A DNA stretch of 64,000 nucleotides, from contig CM050453.2 in the NCBI GenBank assembly GCA_027563935.2, forward strand, positions 85,720,665-85,784,664, written 5' to 3'. How positions within the stretch are numbered: the first letter of the stretch is position 1; the number at the start of each line of letters is the position of its first letter. The stretch comes from Costus lasius. Lineage: Eukaryota > Streptophyta > Magnoliopsida > Zingiberales > Costaceae. A program made the position numbers and the translations under genes. The notes beneath the pieces were generated by a model, which saw only the letters and a list, made by a program, of their open reading frames with translations, searched no databases and had not been told where the DNA came from. Below, piece after piece: positions 35,618 to 47,557 of this stretch.

Positions 35618-37261
35618 TGTTCTACAACAACCAAGAAACAGTAGATTAGTACTACTTAGAATCATTTAAACTGGACTTGTTTTAAATGATTATGACTCCC
35701 ACTATTTTAATCGAATTGACAACCCACAAAGTCAATCGGGAAGTTTAAGACTTCCTAGTGAGATGGGATCCTTATTTCACATGAGGCTTCGCGTCCCACG
35801 AGGGTGGGATGAGATGCACAAAGTAACCCATGTTTCCTAAGGTGGGCGCGCCGGCCGGTTGCTCCAAGCAACTCCCCTTGTTGAAACAGTCTAGGCATTT
35901 CATGTCCAGCGAGGGCTGGATCCAACATGAAACCCTAACCTTTCAATGATGCCTCTAGACTTTCACCATGTGCCCAGCACATGTGAACTTCTAGTCAAGT
36001 CCATTCCTAACCGTCATGCCCAGGGCCAATGAGTTTCCTTGCGAAGGCACGCCCAGGTTGAAACTGGACTGGGGGAACCATTGTCACCACACACCTTCTA
36101 AAGATAAGTGGGTGTGTCCCACGAGGGTGGAAAATAGTTCACAACACCACTGATCGATAGCTTGATGAGGGCTACGCATTAGAAGGCTATTAGACTTGAT
36201 ATTTAAGTGAGGGTTTTTGAGGTCTCATTAGTTTTATCTTATGTCTAACAATACAGGCATGCAATCCTATAGTGATAACATAATGATAAAACATTACAGG
36301 CAAGCTTTTAGCAGATAAGGAAAGCAGTAAAGGATGTTGTGATCATAGCCCATTCAAGACATTGAACCGACCCATGCCAAGAAGGGGTTCAACTCTTGAC
36401 CTAGGATTCAAGCCCCAAAATAAGACCTAACCTAGCCGACCTCTAGCTTGATCTTCAAGGTTGGCTCCAAGGTCCTTCTCTCATGGTTTAGCTCTCAAAC
36501 CTTAAGGGTAGACCCCAAAGGTTCGGCCAATGCCATGGTCTTCCTCCAAGGAAAATGCGCCACCATGCAAGAAGCCAAGTTGGCTAGCTCTCAAACCGAA
36601 GGGTTTGGCCATGCCTAACTTGCGCCACTAAGCAAGCTTTGCGCCTCTTCCTTTGATGCTTGTTACACCACCATCCAAAGTGCGCAAGCTTCATGCATGC
36701 GCCAGGCTCCAAGTACATGCGCCACCCTAATCTTCCTTTTAGTTAAAAGAAAAGCGGCACGCAGGCCTCACAAGGATACATCACAGGCATGCAAAGGTGG
36801 CTTGACTAATGATCACAACATCATGCACAATCAAGGTATTTACTCATGCAATTCTACATGCTCATGAAAAACATAAAATCTGAAATTTTACTTTTTCATA
36901 AAACTAGTTTCTTTTCCTCATCTTCTTCTCACAAATCTTTTGGTTGATTGCGATTTATTTTTTCATGATCATTTCAGAGATCCTTTCGGCTGGCAATTTT
37001 GTCAGATCAAGAGACTTGGCCAGTCCGAAGACACAATGCCCGTCCTACTTGACAAAATTACGTGCGCCATTGATCTTTAAATCAAACAAGAAAAATAGTC
37101 CAAAAATCCAAAAGAGATTGAGAGGATGATAGAAATAAGAAACCCTAATTTTTCTACTTTTACAAAAATCGATTGCCATGCATCATGCTATTTACGAAAA
37201 TAGAGATATGGCATGTGAGCATGAAAGAAAAGCATAAAACATCGTTCGAGTCTTGCAAGTC
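35618..37261 (-). other. CopE untranslated leader
   Basis: A 1.6-kb non-coding leader between primer site and Gag start. On the plus strand it holds blocks shared with the CopA and CopD leaders, for example CATCTCACTAGGAAG-type text and CCCACGAGGGTGG. No coding sequence is recognised. Confidence 0.7.
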
Positions 37262-37273
37262 CCTCTGATACCA
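37262..37273 (-). other. CopE primer-binding site
   Basis: In element sense TGGTATCAGAGG, one base after the 5' LTR. It is complementary to initiator-Met tRNA at 11 of 12 positions. Confidence 0.88.
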
Positions 37274-37274
37274 C

Positions 37275-38974
37275 TGTTGGGAAACCCCGGGGACATTTTA
37301 CAATTTTTCAGAGTTATAAGCATACATACATTCTTTGCACAGCGGAAGAATGTCCCCGAAACGGGCCGGTCCCAAAAACCCAGTGAAGATCACAAGCAAG
37401 AGAGTCGACACGATGAGTTAGGAAATACCTTAAGAGCAATGTAGAGCGATGCCGATGCAGGCGCCCAAGTGTGCGCCCTCTGCAGTCTCACACACACGGA
37501 TCTCTTTAGTTCTCCTCTTCCACGCCCGGTGCTAGCCTCGGGAAGAAGATCCAAGCCTTAGGGAGATGCTCTACTTCACTTGCGCCATCAAGGGAGATGA
37601 TGCGCCAAGAGAAGAAGGAAGAATACCCAAACCGCCAAGCACCAAAGTTCCTTGCGCCAAGAGGAAAGGAAGAAAAGGCTTGCGGTCAAGGAGGAAGGAA
37701 GATGCGCCCTTGCTCCTAGCACTCGCCCCCTTCTTGTGTTCACGCCTCCAAGAAATGATCATTCTTTGAGGGCTCGGCTAGGTGCTCTTTTATAGGGCAA
37801 GAGGCGATTTATGAAAAGCTAGGATGAAGACAAGTGGGCGGCTAGGATGAGAAGGTTTGAGACAAGGAAAGTCTCCAAGACATTTTCATAATTCTCATTC
37901 AACCATTCCTTTTAGAGCCCATGTCCTTCTATGTGAGCCAAGGCCTTGCCTTGCGCCCCAAGTAATGCCATAGAGGCATTCATACCATAAGGGATTAAGG
38001 GGGGAGGCGCCAATTGCTTCCTTATGAGGCAAATTGCGCCACTTCTCCCCATTATGCCCATAGGCGCCTAGAGGAGAAGATTTGTCCCCATTATACCCTT
38101 TTAGCCTTTCTTTTCTTCATAACAAACTCATTATTGGGCCTCATTGGATAATGAGCTAGCTCAAACTTCATTACATGGGTTGATTAAGCACTTGGATCCA
38201 ATCCAATGCAACCCTAATCCAAATGTGACCAACAATGGTCAAATACGGGTCAACCTGCCATAAATGAAGTTTGGCTCCAATAATATTCTTCCATCTCATC
38301 AGGCCCATTGGCGCTGATGAAATCTCCCAATTAGATCCGAGTTATCCAATAACTCGATCATAAGGCTTCCCGATCAATACGAGAACTCAAGTATCAAGGT
38401 TTGCGACCTTGTAGGTTCCTCTGACGCTGGCAGTGCAGACCAAAGGTCATCACAAGCAGTGAGTGGCACCTAGCAGTGCATCGCTGCTACCCAGGTCATT
38501 GGAATGGATATCGACATCGACATCCCCATCATCGCAACTAGGTACAGATGCATTACAGTCTCTTTGCCGAACTGATATCCGATTGGACAAGTGTGTCACC
38601 ACTTGTTTTCATCCAATCACATGGCTATGACTAAATCAGGTTCTTACCTGGGTATGGCCATACACTCTCAGTCATAGAACCATAGAGGAGCTCCATGGAT
38701 ATCAAGCTTCCTTCAGGAAGGGGCAAATCCTTTGTCTGTCCATTGACCTTCTCATATGGGTCGTGACATGCTTAATGACAACCGTTATTACCCCCCAATT
38801 ACGGCGAGGTGTTAGGTTGTATCAAAGCATATCCCTAACCATATAGAATGACCAATGACCTCAAGTCAAGGGATCAATGCATCTCCTGTCACTTGTGAGG
38901 ATAACTCATGACACCAAGTCATAGCCTCACAGCGGGTCTTTCCAGTATATCCTCTAATGATATACCCATGTGTC
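37275..38974 (-). repeat. CopE 5' LTR, main segment
   Basis: These 1700 bases match 30054-31740. A replaced stretch near 38250 (CAACCTGCCATAAATGAAG versus CATTGGC) distinguishes the two copies; the solo LTR in CopG has the longer form. The palindrome is at 38652-38663. It is cut at 38974 by CopF, and GTGTC (38970-38974) is the CopF duplication. Confidence 0.93.
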
Positions 38975-40684
38975 TGTTGGGGTATGCCCTTAAGGCTAAT
39001 GTTTGAGGCCTTAGGATTCTATCAGTATCATGTATAAACTCTTATGTTTATAAAGGCAATGGTTGTTATTCAGTATGTTACATTGTCTGCTGCAATAAGT
39101 GTACTTCTGAATAATGTCTCAATGCTGTTCAGCTAGGCTGACATGCTGTAATGTCCTTAGTCGAGATATCTTGGTGAACATGAGACAGCCTTGATATGAT
39201 TGAGACTAATATGTGTTCTAATCTTATAGGATGCTTCGAGCATGGAATAAGATGTAGACTCATGGGTACATTGGATGTACTGGACAGACCCTACTAGGAT
39301 ATTCAATTGCTTGTCACAATGTGAATAATCCTTATATACAAGCAAGTGGCATACTTCCTCTGACTTGAGATCACTTGTGTTTCTAAATGATAATTGTCAT
39401 TGTTTTGAGGTAGTTCAATATCATTTGAAACATAATGGTAATAGACTATCTTGGATAATGATCATGAGTCAGGTTAGGGCACTAGTGATAGATATAGGAT
39501 TGCTGTCTCCTTGTTTAAGGAGTGTGATGTTCTAAAGGGGGCCCCCCTGCATGAGATGATTGAGAAAGTGTATGGCCATACCCAGATGACTATGTTCATC
39601 TGATCTAGTCATGCTCATCATATTGGAATAACAAGCTTGACACACTTGTCCAATAAGAACATCCAGTGGCAAAGGAAACATGTATGTTTAGTGAAGTGGA
39701 TTCACACTTGAGCTGTGGTTTGGGTGAAGTCTTGGAAGACTCTTTCCTTTATATCGGGAGATAGTGATGTGTTGCTAGATACCCCTCACTGATTGTGATA
39801 ACGTTAGTTATCGTTACCGACATTTAAAGGATACCCTTAGGGTCGCACAATTTGGTGATATGGCTTACTTGAGTCAGATCGTGTGGACTGGATTGTTTTG
39901 ATTCAGTTTAAAGGAGTTTAAACTCTGATTGTAAGTGAGATCCTGTCTGATCATGTTTGATTGATTAGGGCTTGAGATCGGTAAGCTTCGATCGAGAGTA
40001 TTGATGCTAGATCGGTGAGATCAAGAGCATCAAGAGATGTACGGTTAGATCTTGAACCTTCATGGTTCATATGAGATTTAGACCATGGCTTGGCTTGGTT
40101 CAATTTGGTCTATGGACCAAATGCAATTGGACCGAATTCAATTGAACCGGTTCACATTTGTAATCGCTTGGTTCAATTGAATTGGCGTTGTGGATTAGTT
40201 CACAAGACATGAACGCATGTCTTGATGACTTTCCATTATGGGAAGTCTTGTAACGCCTAACGCCAAAAACGCCAATTGTCTCAATGCCTCTTGTTTTTTC
40301 GAAGCTCTCTCGTGTTTGGAGGATCGTCCAAGGGGATCGTCAAGATCGAAGAGGGAGAGCTCTCGGCTAGCAAGGAGGATCATCTCATCTCCTCAACACA
40401 AAAGGACACCTTGGCATTTTTGCTAGCACAAGAATTGCGCAAGGAGGAAGTCTTCATCACCTTTGTGTGTGTCTTCTTTGGAGGAGAGCCTTTTTTGCCC
40501 TCTTGCTTCCAAGGCGCCGTCCTAGTCATGGCCATGGTGAGATTTTCACTTGATCTATGAAAAGCAACCAAGTTGATTATATAGTCATACTACATGCGAT
40601 CATATAGAGACCCTAATTCCGCCCATGCAAGTATTTTAATTTGCGCATGCTTAGGGTTTCACCCCCTTACTTTAGGGACCTTCA
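38975..40684 (+). repeat. CopF 5' LTR
   Basis: A 1710-bp CopD-family LTR. Roughly a dozen differences from its partner at 43887-45598. The palindrome is at 39570-39581. Confidence 0.95.
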
Positions 40685-40686
40685 AT

Positions 40687-40698
40687 TGGTATCAGAGC
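40687..40698 (+). other. CopF primer-binding site
   Basis: TGGTATCAGAGC, an exact initiator-Met complement, two bases after the LTR. The leader that follows (to 41892) holds the same 47-bp repeats as CopD, starting at 40751, 40798 and 40845. Confidence 0.9.
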
Positions 40699-41892
40699 AT
40701 AGGGTTTTCGGTATGATCTATATGATTGCTTTGAAGTGTTTGTGATCCATACATGATGCTATGTTGCGCTTACTTGATGCTTTGTTTACATGCGTTTACA
40801 TGATGCTATGTTGCGCTTACTTGATGCTTTGTTTACATGCGTTTACATGATGCTATGTTTACAATGTTTGTTTGCGCTTGTATCATTGTTACAAGAAGTT
40901 TGCGCTTATGCCTAGATCTAAGGGTTATCAACATGCTAGATATTAGATGTATCTTGTTTTCTCAAGAACCGCATGTTGTTTGTTTGCGCATTGTTGTAGA
41001 TGTTTTATCAAAACTTACATCTTGCGCGCTTATCACCATTAGATCTAAATGGCGCCTGCTATAAACCCTTAGACGGGTTAGTAGGGTTGAAGTCATCCTC
41101 TAAGTAAGATCCAACCAGTCTGATCAGACCATCTGACAGCCTAGATGGGTCGACCAGATGGCACCTGTGCGCAAGCACGAGGTGGCTATAGGTCGACTGC
41201 GGACAGGCGTGTAGCGAGGTCTGGTTGAGACAACCAATGAACACTCTTGAGTTAGGCCCGGGGTCACACCCGCTTGCCAGAACTCATGAGGTTGTTCAGC
41301 CCTTGGCGCATGCATGGTTGACCATTAGGTCAACTCAAGTCAGTTAGGACTTGGTGCATGCAAGGGCAGTGGATCTGACTAGATGGATGAGTGGATCCCT
41401 ATTAATGGACCGTTGTAAGGTAGTAGGGCACATAAGACAAGTAAAATTGATTCCAATGGGATTTTGAAAATTTTATTTTGTCTATGGATCACATGTTCAT
41501 TGGATGTATACCATGTTGCTAGTCTATTTCATCTTATGTGGGTTGCCCTTTTAATGTGTGCCGTGCTGGGGCCTGCGAGCCTGGTAAATTGTAAATTAAT
41601 ATTATTGTGATCTGCGCATCACATTTTTAATTAATTTATTGTATAATTGACCTGCGAGTCAATCTTGTCTAGATAGATTAAAATGTATTTTAATCAGACA
41701 AGAGTTCAAAGCACACATGGCAGAGGCGCATTCACCTGGTGGGCGCTTGGGCCCTGGGCTGGGCAGATGAGAGGCAAAAACCCAAGAAGAGCTCAAGTGA
41801 AGACTTAAGTTAACTTAAGGTCTTACCTAGGCTTAATGGGCGTTTACCACATAAGATCATCATGCTTTCTTTTATTGCTTAAATAATTAGAC

Positions 41893-43866
41893 TTGCATGA
41901 TTTATTTATCTTCAATGTGCGATCCCTACTGGAAAGGGAGAAGTTTACTGGGCCAAACTTCTCGGACTGGTACGGACACCTTAAGATTGTTCTTAAGGCT
42001 GAGAGGAAACTGTATGTCCTCGAGACGGCTATACCGCCTCAACCCGCTGCGAACGCCGCAAGGGCGGTTCGCGATGCCTATGAAAAGCATGTCAATGATA
42101 GCATTGATGTTGCTTGCCTGATGCTAGCGTCTATGACGCCACCGCTGCAGCGTCAGCATGAGGATATGTCTGCTATAGAAATTATAGCAAACCTCAAGAT
42201 GTTGTATGCTGCACAGGCGAGGACTGAACGCTATAATTTGACCAAGCTTTTCTTTCAGAGCAAACTGGCTGAAGGGAGCCCAGTGGGAGCTCACGTGCTC
42301 ACTTATACGGATGCGGTCAGTGGACCGGAGTCAGCTAGATGGCTTGAAGCTATGCGAGCCGAAATGGACTCCATGTCAGATAACCAGGTCTGGGATTTGG
42401 TTGATCCGCCTCCGGGAGTAATCCCTATAGGCTGTAAATGGATCTTCAAGAAGAAGATTGACATGGATGGTAACGTGGTTACCTATAAAGGCAGGCTAGT
42501 TGCGAAAGGTTTCAAACAAATCTACGGGATAGATTATGATGAAACTTTCTCTCCTGTAGTCATGTTCAAGTCTATTCGGATTCTTTTCGCGATAGCAGCA
42601 TATTACGATTATGAGATCTGGCAGATGGATGTGAAGACCGCTTTCCTTAATGGAAAACTGGATGAGGATGTGTATATGACACAACCTGAAGGTTTCACTA
42701 ATCCATCAGATCGTCATAAAATATGCAAGTTAAATAAGTCCATTTATGGACTTAAACAAGCATCTAGAAGCTGGAATATTTGTTTTGATGAATCAATCTG
42801 TGAGTTTGGTTTCATCAAGAACGAAGATGACCCGTGTGTATATAAGAGGTTTAGTGGCAGCGTGATTACTTTCCTAGTCCTCTACGTCGATGATATCTTA
42901 ATCATTGGAAACGATATTCCTGAACTGCATGCTGTTAAAGCATGGTTAGGAAAATGTTTCCAGATGAAAGATTTAGGAGAAGCAGCCTATGTGTTAGGTG
43001 TGAAGATCTATAGGGATAGATCTAAGAGGCTTCTCGGGCTGTGCTAGAGTACTTACATCGATAAGGTCCTGGAGAGATTCCATTTAGAGAATTCTAAAAG
43101 AGGATATCTTCCAGTCAGACATGGTCTGAATCTTTCGAAGAGTCAGTGTCCACAAACACAGACTGAGAAAGATGAAATGGACAATACGCCTTATGCTTCG
43201 GCTATTGGGTCCATTATGTATGCGATGTTGTGTACTCGCCCAGACGTCGCTTACGGGTTAAGCGTGACCAGTCGGTTCCAAAGTAATCCAGGTCAGGCAC
43301 ACTGGATTGCGGTCAAGAATATTTTAAAATATCTGCGGAGGACCAAAGATATGTTCTTGATATATGGTGGTCAGGAAGAACTCAGTATAGAAGGATATAC
43401 TGACGCTTCGTTCCAGTCGGACCAGGATGATTTCCGATCGCAATCAGGCTATGTTTTTAGCTTGAATGGAGGAGCAGTGGTGTGGAAAAGTTTCAAACAG
43501 TCTACTGTTGCTGATTCCACAACAGAAGCCGAGTATGTTGCAGCCTCGGAAGCATCCAAGGAGGCAGTGTGGATTCGTAAGTTCATTCAGGAACTTGGTG
43601 TCGTTCCTTCGAGTGCAGATCCTTTGGTTATCTTCTATGATAACACTGGAGCAATAGCACAAGCAAAGGAACCACGGTCGCACCAGAAGTCCAAGCACAT
43701 ACAGAGACGGTTTCACTTGATCCGGGAGATCATTGATCGTGGCGAGATCAAAATCTGCAAGGTTCATACAGATGACAATCTGGCTGACCCGCTTACCAAG
43801 CCTCTGGCGCAGCAGAAGCATGAGAAGCACTGTAATAATATGGGTTTGAGATTTCTCAACCATTAG
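41893..43866 (+). pseudogene. gag-pol: CopF gag-RT-RNase H fusion (protease and integrase deleted)
   Basis: The frame opens at 41893 with MHDLFIF from leader sequence, because a deletion joined at CTTC (41910-41913) removed the original ATG and ~670 bp of leader. Gag residues run to EGSPVGAHVL, then jump at CTCA (42298-42301) directly to the pre-RT text TYTDAVSGPESARW. The second deletion corresponds to 24641-26561 of CopD: 1921 bp there, 1920 bp without CopD's extra T, so the frame is kept. RT retains YVDDI. A CAG to TAG change at 43045-43047 ends the 384-residue frame, and the rest of RT/RNase H continues in frame to 43866. Confidence 0.93.
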
Positions 43867-43886
43867 ATTAAATGCAAGTGGGAGAT

Positions 43887-45598
43887 TGTTGGGGTATGCC
43901 CTTAAGGCTAATGTTTGAGGCCTTAGGATTCTATCAGTATCATGTATAAACTCTTATGTTTATAAAGGCAATGGTTGTTATTCAGTATGTTACATTGTCT
44001 GCTACAATAAGTGTACTTCTGAATAATGTCTCAATGCTGTTCAGCTAGGCTGACATGCTGTAATGTCCTTAGTCGAGATATCTTAGTGAACATGAGACAG
44101 CCTTGATATGATTGAGACTAATATGTGTTCTAATCTTATAGGATGCTTCGAGCATGGAATAAGATGTAGACTCATGGGTACATTGGATGTACTGGACAGA
44201 CCCTACTAGGATATTCAATTGCTTGTCACAATGTGAATAATCCTTATATACAAGCAAGTGGCATACTTCCTCTGACTTGAGATCACTTGTGTTTCTAAAT
44301 GATAATTGTAATTGTTTTGAGGTAGTTCAATATCATTTGAAACATAATGGTAATAGACTATCTTGGATAATGATCATGAGTCAGGTTAGGGCACTAGTGA
44401 TAGATATAGGATTGCCGTCTCCTTGTTTAAGGAGTGTGATGTTCTAAAGGGGGCCCCCCCTGCATGAGATGATTGAGAAAGTGTATGGCCATACCCAGAT
44501 GACTATGTTCATCTGATCTAGTCATGCTCATCATATTGGAATAACAAGCTTGACACACTTGTCCAATAAGAACATCCAGTGGCAAAGGAAACATGTATGT
44601 TTAGTGAAGTGGATTCACACTTGAGCTGTGGTTTGGGTGAAGTCTTGGAAGACTCTTTCCTTTATATCGGGAGACAGTGATGTGTTGCTAGATACCCCTC
44701 ACTGATTGTGATAACGTTAGTTATCGTTACCGACATTTAAAGGATACCCTTAGGGTCGCACAATTTGGTGATATGGCTTACTTGAGTCAGATCGTGTGGA
44801 CTGGATTGTTTTGATTCAGTTTAAAGGAGTTTAAACTCTGATTGTAAGTGAGATCCGGTCTGATCATGTTTGATTGATTAGGGCTTGAGATCGGTAAGCT
44901 TCGATCGAGAGTATTGATGCTAGATCGGTGAGATCAAGAGCATCAAGAGATGTACGGTTAGATCTTGAACCTTCATGGTTCATATGAGATTTAGACCATG
45001 GCTTGGCTTGGTTCAATTTGGTCTATGGACCAAATGCAATTGGACCGAATTCAATTGAACCGGTTCACATTTGTAATCGCTTGGTTCAATTGAATTGGCG
45101 TTGTGGATTAGTTCACAAGACATGAACACATGTCTTGATGACTTTCCATTATGGGAAGTCTTGTAACGCCTAACGCCAAAAACGCCAATTGCCTCAATGC
45201 CTCTTGTTTTTTCGAAGCTCTCTCGTGTTTGGAGGATCGTCCAAGGGGATCGTCAAGATCGAAGAGGGAGAGCTCTCGGCTAGCAAGGAGGATCATCTCA
45301 TCTCCTCAACACAAAAGGACACCTTGGCATTTTTTGCTAGCACAAGAATTGCGCAAGGAGGAAGTCTTCATCACCTTTGTGTGTGTCTTCTTTGGAGGAG
45401 AGCCTTTTTCGCCCTCTTGCTTCCAAGGCGCCGTCCTAGTCATGGCCATGGTGAGATTTTCACTTGATCTATGAAAAGCAACCAAGTTGATTATATAGTC
45501 ATACTACATGCGATCCTATAGAGACCCTAATTCCGCCCATGCAAGTATTTTAATTTGCGCATGCTTAGGGTTTCACCCCCTTACTTTAGGGACCTTCA
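43887..45598 (+). repeat. CopF 3' LTR
   Basis: A 1712-bp LTR preceded by the polypurine tract GCAAGTGGGAGAT. The palindrome is at 44483-44494. Small differences (a longer T-run near 45330 and a longer C-run at 44453) break the 94-codon frame present in CopD LTRs. Confidence 0.95.
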
Positions 45599-45603
45599 GT
45601 GTC

Positions 45604-45865
45604 TGCGTTAGCACCATGTGCCTAACCAGCCCACATACCAGTCTCACAAGTACCATAGCTGTCCCATATCCACTAAGGTATATCGACTGGGGACTATAGT
45701 TCGAGCACAGATCCAATCTGTCTCTAGGGACATTATCATGTAAGTACACAATCGCAGGTGTAGACAAACAATGATAACGACAATGCCAGAAAGATATATA
45801 TTAATATCAGAGTCGAGTAGTACAAAGATGGACCAAAACTAGGTCCTAGGGCATATACACCAACA
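45604..45865 (-). repeat. CopE 5' LTR, outer segment
   Basis: The remaining 262 bases of CopE's 5' LTR (TGCGTTAGCACCATGTGCC...ATACACCAACA), matching 31734-31995. Followed by the GATTT duplication. Confidence 0.93.
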
Positions 45866-45870
45866 GATTT

Positions 45871-46665
45871 GACGCTTCATCTTCATCACCGGATCAAGGG
45901 GAAGAGTTCTAATTACGTTCCTAGTGTCTCTTTGCATTATTTTAGAGAGATTACTTGTTTAACTCATCAATGAACATGCTGTTTGTTATGAACATGAACG
46001 TGTAAACCATATTTTGGGATTTAGGGAATAGCCCGTTCACGATTTATGGATTAAACATATTGTTTTAAATCTTTTACATGAATTTTATAGATTTGATTTG
46101 ATTAGAATTGTGTTTATTCCATAATTTACCTTGGCCACGTAATTTTACGTCTTAGAAATTGCGAGAAGGACCGAGAGGTGAATCGCAACGTCAAATCTAT
46201 TCTTTTCAAACCTACGAATCCAATCACGAGAGTAGTTCGGATTCGTTTGAAGGATTCACATGGTTTTTCATAGAACTTAATGGGTCTAATTACGTTAACT
46301 GTCACGAGAGTAGGGAGTTAGCGTAGTTAGATACCGGATTACGCTTCGAGAGGAGGTGATCTGTACTTTAGGAAAAATCCCTTTCAAAACTATAATTTTT
46401 TGATCAAAGTTTTATTCTTATTAAATTCATAATCGTCAGCGTGGTGAAATCCCAAATCCCTATTTTATCCGAACTGATTTTTTACCAAAAATGTTGCCCC
46501 TCTTTCTTTTATTTGTACTTATAAGTGTCCAAAACAAAAACCACATATTTGATTCGTCTAGATATAGATCAATCGTGTAATCGGTACTTGACCGCCAGAT
46601 CCTCGTTGGGAACGATATCTTTCTTTATTACTTCGATAAATCCGTGCACTTGCGGATAGCTATCA
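45871..46665 (+). repeat. GypB LTR2, third segment
   Basis: This completes the middle LTR: GACGCTTCATC... to GATAGCTATCA, followed after six bases by the second primer site. The three segments sum to about 1.49 kb, the same as LTR1 and LTR3. Confidence 0.9.
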
Positions 46666-46671
46666 AGTTTT

Positions 46672-46689
46672 TGGCACCGTTGCCGGGGA
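46672..46689 (+). other. GypB primer-binding site, internal2
   Basis: TGGCACCGTTGCCGGGGA is one mismatch from the Asp-tRNA complement. Its presence after the middle LTR shows that LTR2 acts as a 5' LTR for the second unit. Confidence 0.85.
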
Positions 46690-46974
46690 TTAGGCCAGTC
46701 AATATTGATTTAATTGTGAGATTTATAGACTAGACATTTTATTTATTTGTTTGTTTTTGTTTTATTTATTTTATTCATTTTTATTTTCATTTTTTTTATT
46801 TTATTTGTTTTTCATTTTTTTATATATAGGTAGTTTCTTCAATTTTCCTTTTTTTTTGGATTAACACGTTGTATGAATAGGATAACTCAAAAAAAAAAAA
46901 TCACTTGTCTACATATTTTATATTTCCTGTTCTACATTATATGTTTTTTTGAATTTATTTGCATAAATTGAAAA

Positions 46975-47557
46975 ATGATATTTAATCAATGTCAATGGTC
47001 AGATCAGAGCTACATGCCACCGGTAAAGACTAGAGAATATGTGCTGCCAGTTGCATTTCAATCACCTGCAGTAAAGAGGTATGTGCCGCCAGTTGCATTT
47101 CAATCGCCTGCAGCAAAGGTAGATTCTTTTACTCAACATATTGATTATTCAAGATGCAACACTCTAAGTTGAATTATATTACTTGTGATATTTGTGGAAG
47201 TTATTATCATTATGCTTCTAATTGCCAATTTGGAAATCCTGCTAGTTCTAATTTATCATGGTACCAAGATTATCTATATAATTCTAGATGGAAAAATCAC
47301 CAAACTTCTTTTTTTGAGGATTTCTCAAATAATAATTCAGAACCACACTTTGAGGATACTGAAGAATCTATGCTTGAATCCATCCTTGAAAAAATTATGA
47401 CAAATCAAAGTAAGAAACTTGAAAATAATGACATGTTTGAAGAGATATATGAATTTTTTGAGTCTTCTCGGAAGAAGGATGGTGAATTTAAGGATCCTCA
47501 AGTAAGATCTAGCGAGATAGATGGAGATGAATTTGATAGTGTTAAGATGGAGTACCC
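46975..47557 (+). pseudogene. GypB internal2 Gag-tail protein, 5' part (interrupted by CopG)
   Basis: It parallels internal1. The region 46975-47150 has the duplicated PPVAFQSP-like peptide. A one-base deletion near 47153 (AAGATGC versus AAGCATGC) shifts the frame. From 47154 it gives the intact knuckle CDICGSYYHYASNC and continues in one frame through EKIMTNQSKKLE. About 360 bp present in internal1 are then missing (joined at GAAAATAATGACATG), before the acidic region ending MEYP, where CopG inserted. The last five bases, TACCC (47553-47557), are the CopG duplication. Confidence 0.7.

Larger units (their letters stand above)
38975..45598 (+). mobile_element. CopF: deleted CopD-family copia inside CopE's 5' LTR
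   Basis: A 6624-bp element with LTRs at 38975-40684 and 43887-45598, flanked by GTGTC (38970-38974, 45599-45603). CopE's other LTR shows the uninterrupted site ATGTGTCTGCGTTAG at about 31728. Sequence is nearly identical to CopD, except for two internal deletions of about 670 and 1921 bp relative to CopD. It lacks the zinc knuckle, protease and integrase, so it could move only in trans. Confidence 0.95.
30054..45865 (-). mobile_element. CopE: minus-strand Ty1/copia in GypB LTR2, itself split by CopF
   Basis: The ends read TGTTGGGAAACC and ATACACCAACA on the plus strand, flanked by GATTT (30049-30053 and 45866-45870). The empty site GGGATTTGACGCTTC is seen at about 7990. LTRs are 30054-31995 (3' in element sense) and 37275-38974 plus 45604-45865 (5', interrupted by CopF). 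Own length is about 9.2 kb. It is of the same lineage as CopA, CopD and CopG, with the start TGTTGGTGTATATGCCC in element sense. Confidence 0.95.

Noticed and set aside
38975..45598. Assembly duplication of CopD
   Set aside because: CopF has its own target duplication (GTGTC), two private internal deletions and private substitutions, so it is an independent insertion.
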